Shown in pieces: positions 16,901 through 22,488 of a stretch of 22,488 nt of DNA; position 1 is the stretch's first letter; each line of letters opens with the position of its first letter. Both the position numbers and the translations under genes were made by a program. The DNA lies in assembly GCA_039029315.1 (NCBI GenBank), contig JBCCGK010000149.1:1-22488 (forward strand), read 5' to 3'. The notes beneath the pieces were generated by a model. That model saw only the letters and a list, made by a program, of their open reading frames with translations, had not been told where the DNA came from and ran no database searches. Source of the stretch: JBCCCJ01 sp039029315 (GTDB lineage Bacteria; Bacteroidota; Bacteroidia; J057).

Positions 16901-17499
16901 GAGAGAATCGTAGTAGACAATGGACCATCGATGCCAAAGGAGGCAGAAACAATCGAATCACAAGGAATTGGTGTACTGAAGTTCACAATAAGAGAAGAGG
17001 TACTACAAGCAGGGGTGATATCCGCCAAACTCATGTCAGGCAATATTGGTTCGGCTATATTGGCATCCCATTGTGCCACCCAACCTGTGCAGGTGACATT
17101 GGCATCGGAAGCAAAATGAATAGTCAGACATTCCCCGCTTGAAGTGATGGTCGGGGGAAGACTAGTCCCTGTATATGCAGGCCCAATCTGTGGGGAGAGG
17201 GTATCGGCCCCGTTAAATATTCTGACAAAATCAAAGCCATCTTCCAAACAGAAGCTGCTAAAATTCAGGCTGACAGAACTGGCTCCCGGCACACAAATAC
17301 TGAAAGTAAAATTCTCATCATGATCATAATGACCTGTTGTTTGACCAGCCTCACTGTCTAGCAATATCCCCTTGCATTCATTGGTCAGGGCATTGGCCAT
17401 ATTGAAAATGGTTTGCGAAGATACAGACTGAAGGCCGGTTAGCCCAAAGCTGATTAGAAGCATTGAATACCGAAATATTCGAGGAAAGCTATTCTTCAT
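13948..17499 (-). CDS. Giant T9SS-exported surface protein: CUB domain, repeated modules, PKD, gliding-associated C-terminal domain
   Basis: This 1183-residue protein has a signal peptide (to about residue 28, SVSSQ), a CUB-like domain (about 42-146, with paired Cys and GFDFVRIFNG), a Cys-rich beta domain (about 155-257), and a PKD/SprB-like segment (about 258-338). Seven related modules follow at about 345-840, patterned as Cys, GG.W.G.GI, G.FDP, AG.G...LTY, then Cys. Two SprB/PKD-like segments come next (about 841-995), then a PKD domain with YWDFGDG (about 1015-1083). The final domain (1088-1183: PNAFSPNGDGINDEF, YDRWGRVIF, WDG, APEGVYTY) is the T9SS type B CHU_C sorting domain. It should be secreted and held at the cell surface, perhaps as an adhesin. 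It is the last gene of the eight-gene run, 11 bases after the small lipoprotein gene. Confidence 0.93.
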   Translation of the reverse strand: MKNSFPRIFRYSMLLISFGLTGLQSVSSQTIFNMANALTNECKGILLDSEAGQTTGHYDHDENFTFSICVPGASSVSLNFSSFCLEDGFDFVRIFNGADTLSPQIGPAYTGTSLPPTITSSGECLTIHFASDANVTCTGWVAQWDANIAEPILPDMSLADITPACSTSSLIVNFSTPIPCDSIVSASFGIDGPLSTTILSANPLGCMNDSTTSAQLLLSPGLNQSGAYSITYQSFFLDQCDSLWTLSTTDSLSVIDCPLEVTLIADTLVVCVGSCTSLFAEVTGGDVSSYQFNWNPPLPNSPGPHTVCPNTNTTYTVTVSDANGSTPATDMVNISVSPIPIMPADLVVCQSDPPNLLMATPPNGWWAGSGITDNWLGEFYPDSAGAGIHTITYWGPNGCAADMQITVQEIDAGFAEAACPSTAAFQLSGFAPGGGSWTGMHVSPSGLFTPPSTSGVFTVSYTANGCTDSKEISIATPVIPSLDTVCESLDPFLLNATPIGGSWTGTGIVDAFGGVFDPGIAGPGAHSLTYSLQGCAANMDLFVKEIFIGFNFVACPEEDPFALTVPQPAGGIWSSTFGGIIDSVNGIFDPGVNAGANFNDTLTYQVDGCEASRIAYVRQTRIYLNPDTLSFCREDTAILLDWWNVQRSPGNGNWVGAGITDPNFPGIFDPFVAGHGTHTLVYTANTCSDSMTMVVYPRSIPTDTAVCEGAPAFAFRSSSPGGIWRGVGIMDSISGIFDPQTAGIGFHRIYYQTPMGCLDSAEIEVYQLPTLQLQNLAPHYCYKDTLYTLQAIPAGGSYSGPGIVGNQFNPVLAGTGGAYLITYTFGSGDCQRSVVGVSSVGPPLEVGVAFDEFTICPGEFVTILASATGGNGAPYRYMWDQGVGVGAEHALSPSDNTRYTVTASDDCSDEVMAQVSITVHPDFQLGFAQSEAVCFGDNGFALAIVEGQGVYSYEWNTQPPQTGDSLFAPTGFGYEVIVTDILTGCQKDGMTEIPRFPFVRASFLPNPNDRCQRSSDPVVQFIDQSTGADSGYWDFGDGTQEVYVFGQNPSHRYDSLGEFLVKLVLTNEGGCADSAIASVCVIPEESGITVPNAFSPNGDGINDEFFLESVGIQTYELHIYDRWGRVIFQSSQPDERWDGRYQGTHAPEGVYTYRIQGTIIANNPLTNYAPRLLHEVGTITLVR
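14980..16467 (-). repeat. Seven tandem ~70-residue protein modules in the giant surface protein
   Basis: At protein level residues 345-840 hold seven consecutive modules of about 65-75 residues sharing an opening Cys, a GG.W.G or similar turn, an FDP motif and a closing Cys before a beta strand. They have diverged strongly from one another at DNA level, so this is an old duplication and not a recent tandem repeat. Confidence 0.75.
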
Positions 17500-17510
17500 A
17501 GATGCCTGGA

Positions 17511-17975
17511 TTATCGCTGAATGGTGATCGTCTCCGTGCTCTCTTCTTCGCTCCAGTTCCCTGCTCTGTCCTTGATTTTGACAGTAAAAAACAGATCTTC
17601 ACTTTGCCCATTTCCCAGCAGGAAAAGGGTCTTTATTGGAACTGTGAATGTCCCTCGAATGGCTACTTCCTGCCCAATGGGCGCAATCGGAGGAACATGA
17701 TACAAGTCTGCAGAATCCAGACGACTATCCAGAACCCATAAGGTCTTCGTGTCGGGATTTTCACTTCCCAAATCTCCGTCATAATCCAGATATTCCAGCT
17801 CCAGGACGACTCCATTATCAAATTCTTGAACGATGCTTGGACTGATCTTCAATACAGTCAACTCTGGTATTGGGGAGAGAGGAGGGGCTTGTGGCGTGCA
17901 GGAGATTCCCCCAAGAAGCCAACAACCGCATATGAAAAGCATGAAAAGTCGAGTCTGATCCATAGCTGAGAACAT
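17511..17975 (-). CDS. Small lipoprotein of unknown function
   Basis: A 154-residue protein with a clear lipoprotein signal (FMLFICGCWLLGGISC, lipid Cys26 from this start, Cys22 from the alternative ATG at 17963). The mature part is proline-rich at first and then looks like a single beta-sandwich: LELEYLDYDGDLGSENPDT, a run of hydrophobic strands, and a closing FFTVKIKDRAGNWSEEESTE typical of Ig/cadherin-like folds. No enzyme motif is seen. It starts 8 bases after the cytochrome-like gene and ends 11 bases before the giant surface protein, so the three are surely one transcript; it may be an envelope partner of either neighbour. Confidence 0.8.
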   Translation of the reverse strand: MFSAMDQTRLFMLFICGCWLLGGISCTPQAPPLSPIPELTVLKISPSIVQEFDNGVVLELEYLDYDGDLGSENPDTKTLWVLDSRLDSADLYHVPPIAPIGQEVAIRGTFTVPIKTLFLLGNGQSEDLFFTVKIKDRAGNWSEEESTETITIQR

Positions 17976-17983
17976 GTAGATAT

Positions 17984-18928
17984 TTACATCATCAGAAAAG
18001 AAAAATATTGCTTCATGTACAGTGCGCTTTCATCAGATGGAATCTCCACCAATGTCGATTGCGCTGGCTCCTTCACATATGTTCTAACAAATACCTGATC
18101 TCCACTGGAATAGGAAGTTACGGATAACGAAATCTTGTGAGAGAAAAACTCTGGACTTCCAAATAAGCCTACTTCTGTGATGGGCGTTTCGATCTCAAGT
18201 GCCTGTTCATTGCTGCCATCAAAGGCATTGGCAGACAGGCTGACCTTTAATTGATTGTATAGTAGCTGGGCGGATTCTGTTTCATCATCCTCAAAACTAA
18301 ACCAAAGTATCAACTGGCTCGTTCCAGAAGGCACCACCACTGGCCCACTCCCGGACTGCCGATCCAATATTGTCCCTGCTCCATCAGCAAATGCGACCAT
18401 TCCTCGACTTGAAGGAAGAATATTCCCCTGTTGTGGCAGATTTCCAAACATATCCTTGGCTCCACTATTGATCCAGGACTGTATATGTTCGAGGTAGGTC
18501 TCCTTTTTCTCGGGCCAGTCAGAATCAGGATCGATCCCTAATGGCATTCGTCCTGATTGCCCATCTATATCTCGGTTGAGGCGTTCCCATAGGACAGAAG
18601 CAGTCGCATCTCCTGGCTTCACTCGATATTGAAAATCTCCAGCAGGATTATTTTTGATGACGGGATGATACACCAACGTATTATAGGTACTATTGATCGA
18701 ACGGAAATCTGGTTCAAAATTCCCATCATGACATCCACTGTTGGCACATGTTGGGAGAAAAACTGCTGCATGTAGGCCTTCGATGCTATTGAGGCTCAAG
18801 CTTTGGTTGGGAATGAGCAGGGTATCTCCTGTTGGTTCATTTCCCTCAAAAGGATTGGGAGGAGGCGCTTGCGGATCAGCACAAGACATTCCAAACAGCA
18901 GAATAGACAAAAGCGCGAAATGCTTCAT
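17984..18928 (-). CDS. Cytochrome c-like lipoprotein with CX4CH haem motif
   Basis: The ATG at 18928 gives a 314-residue lipoprotein (LLSILLFGMSC, lipid Cys16); a TTG 14 codons earlier would spoil the signal. Residues 50-160 look like a cytochrome c-type domain: FLPTCANSGCHDG carries Cys61 and Cys66-His67 spaced CX4CH instead of the usual CXXCH, followed by YHPVI, YRVKPGDATASVLWERL and GRMPLG, where Met128 may be the distal haem ligand. The region after residue 165 is a beta-rich domain. Similar domains occur in proteins near DUF1501/DUF1549 genes in Planctomycetes and Bacteroidota. Covalent haem binding is predicted but not certain because of the spacing. It lies 38 bases downstream of the DUF1501 gene. 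Confidence 0.8.
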   Translation of the reverse strand: MKHFALLSILLFGMSCADPQAPPPNPFEGNEPTGDTLLIPNQSLSLNSIEGLHAAVFLPTCANSGCHDGNFEPDFRSINSTYNTLVYHPVIKNNPAGDFQYRVKPGDATASVLWERLNRDIDGQSGRMPLGIDPDSDWPEKKETYLEHIQSWINSGAKDMFGNLPQQGNILPSSRGMVAFADGAGTILDRQSGSGPVVVPSGTSQLILWFSFEDDETESAQLLYNQLKVSLSANAFDGSNEQALEIETPITEVGLFGSPEFFSHKISLSVTSYSSGDQVFVRTYVKEPAQSTLVEIPSDESALYMKQYFSFLMM

Positions 18929-18966
18929 TTTATTGATGATTGATCGCTCAAGATGTGTCGGACTTC

Positions 18967-20304
18967 TCAAATTCGATCGAAGAGAGACATCGCTTCAGGA
19001 GCCAATAAGCCGGATTGAAGGACATCTTGTTTGATTCCCAGAATATGAGCAATGGTCGGTACAATATCTGCCGAAGCACCTATGGGATTCCCCTCCCCTC
19101 CTACCGTCAGATTGGTGGGGACATTCGGACCTGCCATCATCCCAAAGATTCGACGTGCATTGTCATCATTGTGGTCATAGCCAAACCAGTTGTTCTCATC
19201 CTTGATGGGGTTGGGAAGGAGGTTGCGACCACATTCTGGCATGACAATCAGGATGGTATCATTCGCCATTTCAGGGATTTCTCGCTGAATATAATCCCAG
19301 AGAAAACCAACGCCATGATCAGATCGATGGAGGTTGGATAGGTAAGAGGTAAAATTGCCGTGACAAGCATCTACATTGTTGAGGTTCACAACTGTAAGAT
19401 TGGGTTTAAACCATTTCATCACTTCACACGCATACCCAATGGTCTGTAGATCTCCCGTATTGTTCACAGGAGGTCTGATCTGTGTGTTGTTCCGGGTGTT
19501 TTCGAATGTTGTTTTGACAAATGTGCGGATGTCATGCTTCTCTTCTTCTGTATTGCCAATGCCTCCAATGGTGTCCGCTGCATGATCAAAGTTGTTGTCC
19601 AAAAAGTATTTCATCTTATACATCGGACTCAATTCGAACTCTGGATGGTAGACCTTGGCATTGGACAGATGATCGAATCCAACTTGCCCGAAGGTCACTG
19701 TTGGAGCCAGAAAATTGGCGGCATATTGAGGGCCGTATGATTCGTGCAGACTGGAATTCAGGAGAGGAACAGAGTTACCAATGCCGTTTCCGATGAACCA
19801 CACCTTGGTCGCTGACAGGCCTGCATGTCTTCGGAGATACTCGAAAATGGTTGGATTCAAGGGTTTCTGACGCAGGCCCTGACTTCGGGTAGTATTTCCT
19901 TGCAAAGCCACATTCAAGCCCCCATAATGCCCAACCAGAGTGGCTTGCATTTCCTTAAAGAGGGTGCCCTGTTGCTGAAGAGTCTGGCTGAGAATGGGAG
20001 AAATGGGGACCTCTCCTGGACGATCTCCATCCACTCCATAGACAATTTTGTCATCAGGTGGTGCCCCATCCAACAGATTGTAGAGAATATTGCCCGGAAT
20101 GGATTCATTTTGGCTACCATCCAGATATTGCTGCAAGACAGCATCTTGCTGGCGGACGCCACCTGCGAACAGCACAAAGACCACATGGTTCGCCAGACGC
20201 ATACTGGTTTGCGAAAATAGCCGACCTGATGGCAGCAAATATGGCATCCCCACGGTTCCAGCCGTGGTCAAAGCAGTAGTTTTGAGAAAGGATCTTCGTT
20301 TCAT
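18967..20304 (-). CDS. DUF1501 family protein with Tat signal
   Basis: This 445-residue protein starts MKRRSFLKTTALTTAGTVG, a textbook twin-arginine signal, so it is exported folded, probably with a metal or cofactor bound. The body fits DUF1501, a relative of the alkaline phosphatase/sulfatase superfamily: NHVVFVLFAGGVRQQD near the start, DHGVGFLWDYI in the middle, MPECGRN (usually SEFGR) and FGYDHNDDNARRIFGMMAG near the end, the DH there being a likely metal ligand, then SADIVPTIAHILGI. Activity and substrate are unknown. The ATG at 20304 lies 2 bases after the preceding lipoprotein stop; a TTG two codons upstream is less likely. Confidence 0.9.
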   Translation of the reverse strand: MKRRSFLKTTALTTAGTVGMPYLLPSGRLFSQTSMRLANHVVFVLFAGGVRQQDAVLQQYLDGSQNESIPGNILYNLLDGAPPDDKIVYGVDGDRPGEVPISPILSQTLQQQGTLFKEMQATLVGHYGGLNVALQGNTTRSQGLRQKPLNPTIFEYLRRHAGLSATKVWFIGNGIGNSVPLLNSSLHESYGPQYAANFLAPTVTFGQVGFDHLSNAKVYHPEFELSPMYKMKYFLDNNFDHAADTIGGIGNTEEEKHDIRTFVKTTFENTRNNTQIRPPVNNTGDLQTIGYACEVMKWFKPNLTVVNLNNVDACHGNFTSYLSNLHRSDHGVGFLWDYIQREIPEMANDTILIVMPECGRNLLPNPIKDENNWFGYDHNDDNARRIFGMMAGPNVPTNLTVGGEGNPIGASADIVPTIAHILGIKQDVLQSGLLAPEAMSLFDRI

Positions 20305-20306
20305 GA

Positions 20307-20786
20307 TCAATAAAATTGATATTCCTCTGACATGGCGAAGGAAAAATATACCAGCTCCGGCTGAATGTCCGGGTTGGATAGGATCATGGTTTTGAGAAAT
20401 TTTTTCTCTGCCTGGCTCGGTTCCCGAACCAGAAATCGCTTGTAGGTATCTAGCAAAAACTGATCAAGATCTGCACGCATCTCTTCATCAGAGGGAACCA
20501 ATACATCAGATCTGTTCATGAAGTTACTGATGACAATTTCATGGGCCAGATTCTTATCCCCTATAGACTCGATACTTTGCCGAATCTCTACCAATTCATT
20601 GGCAGAAAGGGCTTTTTGAAACAAGTTGGCATATAAAATGGAAATATATTGATCCGTTGTTTTTTGCTTGGTCTTCTCGATAGTCGAAGATGTCAGCTCA
20701 ATCGGATTGATCTCGTACAGATAGCTATCCTCAGGAGAAGAACAGCAAATAGAGAGTAGCAGAAGCAGGAAAAACAGAAGACGCAT
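20307..20786 (-). CDS. Lipoprotein with REP-E helical motif, paralogue of the next upstream gene
   Basis: The ATG at 20786 gives a 159-residue lipoprotein with a very hydrophobic signal (MRLLFFLLLLLSICC, lipid Cys14 or Cys15). A GTG two codons earlier is also possible. The mature protein is helical and holds two copies of a short motif: YANLFQKALSANELVEI and TYKRFLVREPSQAEKKF, followed by a closing MSEEYQFY. The same pattern ends the neighbouring lipoprotein (LLAREPSSEE, ISDEYANF). It resembles the LLGREP...SpEf pattern of DUF4214 and the start of DUF1549 domains, but I cannot assign it with certainty. It starts 5 bases after the upstream lipoprotein stop and ends 2 bases before the DUF1501 ATG. 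Confidence 0.8.
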   Translation of the reverse strand: MRLLFFLLLLLSICCSSPEDSYLYEINPIELTSSTIEKTKQKTTDQYISILYANLFQKALSANELVEIRQSIESIGDKNLAHEIVISNFMNRSDVLVPSDEEMRADLDQFLLDTYKRFLVREPSQAEKKFLKTMILSNPDIQPELVYFSFAMSEEYQFY

Positions 20787-20791
20787 AGGCA

Positions 20792-21700
20792 CTAAAAATT
20801 GGCATATTCATCTGAGATCAGCAAAGATTGTTGTACGGTCTGAAGGTTTTTGTCTAAAAAGAACGCATCCATCTGCTCCTTTACCTCCTCACTCGATGGC
20901 TCCCTGGCCAGAAGACTCACATACACCCATCGAATCATTCCTTCGTAGAATTCTGCGGAAGAGAGAAGAATGTGAATATACTCATCTTTGGTTGAAGCAG
21001 ATTGTCCGAACAGACTAGAGGCCGAATTGTACTCAATGATGGGAAATGATTGGTCAAATTCGGCCTGGGTTGGTTGTCGAAAAAATAAATTGTCGAAACA
21101 GGCCCGAATGAAATTGATCGTATTCATGTTGATCTCATCGTAAAAAAAGTTGTCCAACATCCTCCGATAGACCTCATCAATGTGAATACTCCCTTCCCGA
21201 TACTCAATTTCGGACTCCCTGAGCATATCGAGTTTGTCAATCAGAAGTTGGTTTCTCAGCATGCCAATCTGATTGCCATTCAAAGAATCTGATACAAAGG
21301 CAAATCTAAAAATGCCTCTCTGGCGAGAAATTTCTTCATTGGACACTCCCTCCAACAATCTGGCTTTGGTCAATTCATATACTCTTTTGTAATAGGCGAT
21401 CTGATAAGAAGAATCTCCTTCTCGGGTCTGGGTATCTGTCATCAATTTGCTGACAAGTTTTTCTCGCTGTTCTGAACCCAATTCTCCTTCCCTCAGAAAG
21501 GCCACATCCTCCTTCAGCTCTGCATCCAGTGGTTCTCTTCCCAAGAGATCAATGTAGACTCGATTGAGATAATTCTCAACCTTGATGGTTGACACCCCTG
21601 CATAGGGCTCTGCATAGTTATCCGGCACAATGACCTCTCCTCCTTCCCGACAGGAGAGCATCGGAACCAGAATCAGAAGAATGAGGAGTCGCTTATTCAT
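20792..21700 (-). CDS. Lipoprotein with repeated REP-E helical motifs (DUF4214/DUF1549-like)
   Basis: From the ATG at 21700 this is a 302-residue lipoprotein (MNKRLLILLILVPMLSC, lipid Cys17); an ATG two codons earlier (21706) is also possible. The mature part is almost wholly helical and charged. At least three copies of a Y/F-x2-L-L-x-R-x-P-x3-E motif occur: YIDLLGREPLDAELKED near the start, FDNLFFRQPTQAEFDQS, and YVSLLAREPSSEEVKEQ, the last followed by ISDEYANF at the C-terminus. No catalytic motif is visible. In planctomycete genomes DUF1549-type proteins accompany DUF1501 proteins, and the DUF1501 gene here is two genes downstream. The gene begins 22 bases after the response regulator stop. 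Confidence 0.8.
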   Translation of the reverse strand: MNKRLLILLILVPMLSCREGGEVIVPDNYAEPYAGVSTIKVENYLNRVYIDLLGREPLDAELKEDVAFLREGELGSEQREKLVSKLMTDTQTREGDSSYQIAYYKRVYELTKARLLEGVSNEEISRQRGIFRFAFVSDSLNGNQIGMLRNQLLIDKLDMLRESEIEYREGSIHIDEVYRRMLDNFFYDEINMNTINFIRACFDNLFFRQPTQAEFDQSFPIIEYNSASSLFGQSASTKDEYIHILLSSAEFYEGMIRWVYVSLLAREPSSEEVKEQMDAFFLDKNLQTVQQSLLISDEYANF

Positions 21701-21722
21701 AGGCATTGGATACAGGAGAAAC

Positions 21723-22364
21723 TCAACTGTCCGCAACAAATCCTTGCAGAATGGCTTCCCGAACCAAACTGGCAGTATTTTTTACATGGAATTTTTTCAG
21801 AAGATTTTTTCGATAAGTATGGATCGTCTGCTTTCCCAAATGCAGCTCGGTCGCAATTTCATCCGTTGTTTTGCCTGTTACGATGGCATCAAGGACTTGT
21901 TGTTCGCGGGGGGAAATCATCAGTGGTGCCTGAGCTTGCTGTTGACTTTGGGTCAATGTCTCCATGATTTTCGGCGGAAAATACCGATCACCGGCAGCTA
22001 CCTTTCGGATGGCTGTGATCAGTTCGTCTTTGTCTGTGATTTTGGGCAAATAGGCAGAAACGCCCAAATGAATAAATTGCTGAATTTTCAGTGGACTGGT
22101 ATTGGTGGTCAACATCACAATTTTGACCTCGGGAAACCTGCTTCGAATTTCCTGACTCGCATGAAGGCCATTCATTTCAGGCATGTTGATATCCATAAGA
22201 ACGATGTCTACTCTGGTAGCGAGGAGTTGGCGGAGTGCCTGTCGTCCATGTAGTGCCTGCCCAATCACAACAATGTCTGGAATCCCCATGAGCAACGCTT
22301 TCAGGCCATCAATTACCATTTGGTGGTCATCCACAATGAGGACTCTGATTTTGGTCATTGCCAT
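21723..22364 (-). CDS. LuxR/NarL-type response regulator
   Basis: A 213-residue DNA-binding response regulator. The receiver (about 5-122) has the acidic pair Asp12/Asp13, phospho-acceptor Asp58 in VLMDINMPEMNG and Lys108. The C-terminal LuxR-type helix-turn-helix (about 148-207) has the ISPREQQVLDAI and TDEIATELHLGKQTIHTYRK signatures. It follows the histidine kinase stop by 7 bases (13 if the second ATG at 22358 is used), so the pair forms a two-component system. Because the envelope genes downstream lie in the same run with short gaps, it probably controls them, perhaps by autoregulation; that is inference. Confidence 0.94.
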   Translation of the reverse strand: MAMTKIRVLIVDDHQMVIDGLKALLMGIPDIVVIGQALHGRQALRQLLATRVDIVLMDINMPEMNGLHASQEIRSRFPEVKIVMLTTNTSPLKIQQFIHLGVSAYLPKITDKDELITAIRKVAAGDRYFPPKIMETLTQSQQQAQAPLMISPREQQVLDAIVTGKTTDEIATELHLGKQTIHTYRKNLLKKFHVKNTASLVREAILQGFVADS

Positions 22365-22371
22365 AGGAATT

Positions 22372-22488
22372 TTATGAAAGATAGTAATTTTCCTGTTTTA
22401 CTGATTGTTCAAAGGAGGAATGGTTTAATGGGATACTTGTCAACACACTCGTTCCTTGTCCAGGAATCGATTCAATGGTGGTTGCTCC
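22372..22488 (-). CDS. Histidine kinase, C-terminal 38 residues only
   Basis: Only the last 38 codons and the stop are in the window. They read GATTIESIPGQGTSVLTSIP and then a short polar tail ending ENYYLS. The ESIPGQGT...IP pattern is the end of a HATPase_c domain, in which Gly-x-Gly-Thr closes the ATP-binding region. The position 7 bases before a NarL-type regulator fits a sensor kinase of the HisKA_3 (NarX/LiaS-like) group. Sensor domain and membrane topology lie outside the window. Confidence 0.8.
   Translation of the reverse strand, partial: GATTIESIPGQGTSVLTSIPLNHSSFEQSVKQENYYLS

Noticed and set aside
21630..22253. 207-residue open frame on the plus strand opposite the response regulator
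   Set aside because: It is antisense to a clear REC-LuxR gene and shows no family motifs of its own.

Overview
This 22.5 kb window looks like chromosome of a Bacteroidota bacterium, probably of the Saprospiria/Lewinella type. That placement is inferred from gene content: a type IX secretion (T9SS) C-terminal domain on an M43 metalloprotease, a gliding-associated type B (CHU_C) domain on a 1183-residue surface protein, a DUF4249 lipoprotein, many short lipoprotein signal peptides, and starts that mostly lack a Shine-Dalgarno sequence. No rRNA, tRNA, CRISPR array, phage gene or transposase gene was seen.

Layout. (1) 141-2947, minus strand: a tight operon of metallophosphoesterase, seven-bladed WD40 protein, DivIVA-domain coiled-coil protein and dCTP deaminase (dcd); the last three genes are chained by 4-base ATGA overlaps. 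(2) 3095-7407, plus strand: a lipoprotein amidohydrolase (YtcJ type), a DUF2809 membrane protein, and a secreted M43 metalloprotease with two FnIII domains and a T9SS tail. (3) 7408-9518: a 0.5 kb non-coding stretch, a small unknown two-helix membrane protein, and a convergent DUF4249 lipoprotein. (4) 9637-10455: panB of pantothenate synthesis. (5) 10733-13964: a FIST-domain sensor protein followed 10 bases later by a soluble hybrid histidine kinase. (6) 13948-22488, minus strand: a compact eight-gene run of two-component histidine kinase (only its end is in the window), LuxR-type regulator, two related lipoproteins, a Tat-exported DUF1501 protein, a cytochrome-like lipoprotein, a small lipoprotein and a giant CUB/PKD/CHU_C surface protein.

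Two things stand out. First, a 162-bp non-autonomous transposable element (MITE) is present twice, at 10539-10700 (complete) and 1-140 (cut by the window edge). It has about 20-bp terminal inverted repeats starting GAGACTGTTT, a TNA target duplication and a strong internal hairpin. The edge copy sits exactly at the dcd stop codon, which doubles as the presumed target duplication; the complete copy lies 32 bases ahead of the FIST/kinase pair. Second, the eight-gene run looks like a regulated cell-envelope system that combines a predicted c-type haem lipoprotein, a DUF1501 enzyme-like protein, paired lipoproteins with repeated REP-E helical motifs, and a giant T9SS-exported repeat protein. It recalls the planctomycete DUF1501/DUF1549/cytochrome gene sets, but I know of no function for this arrangement.
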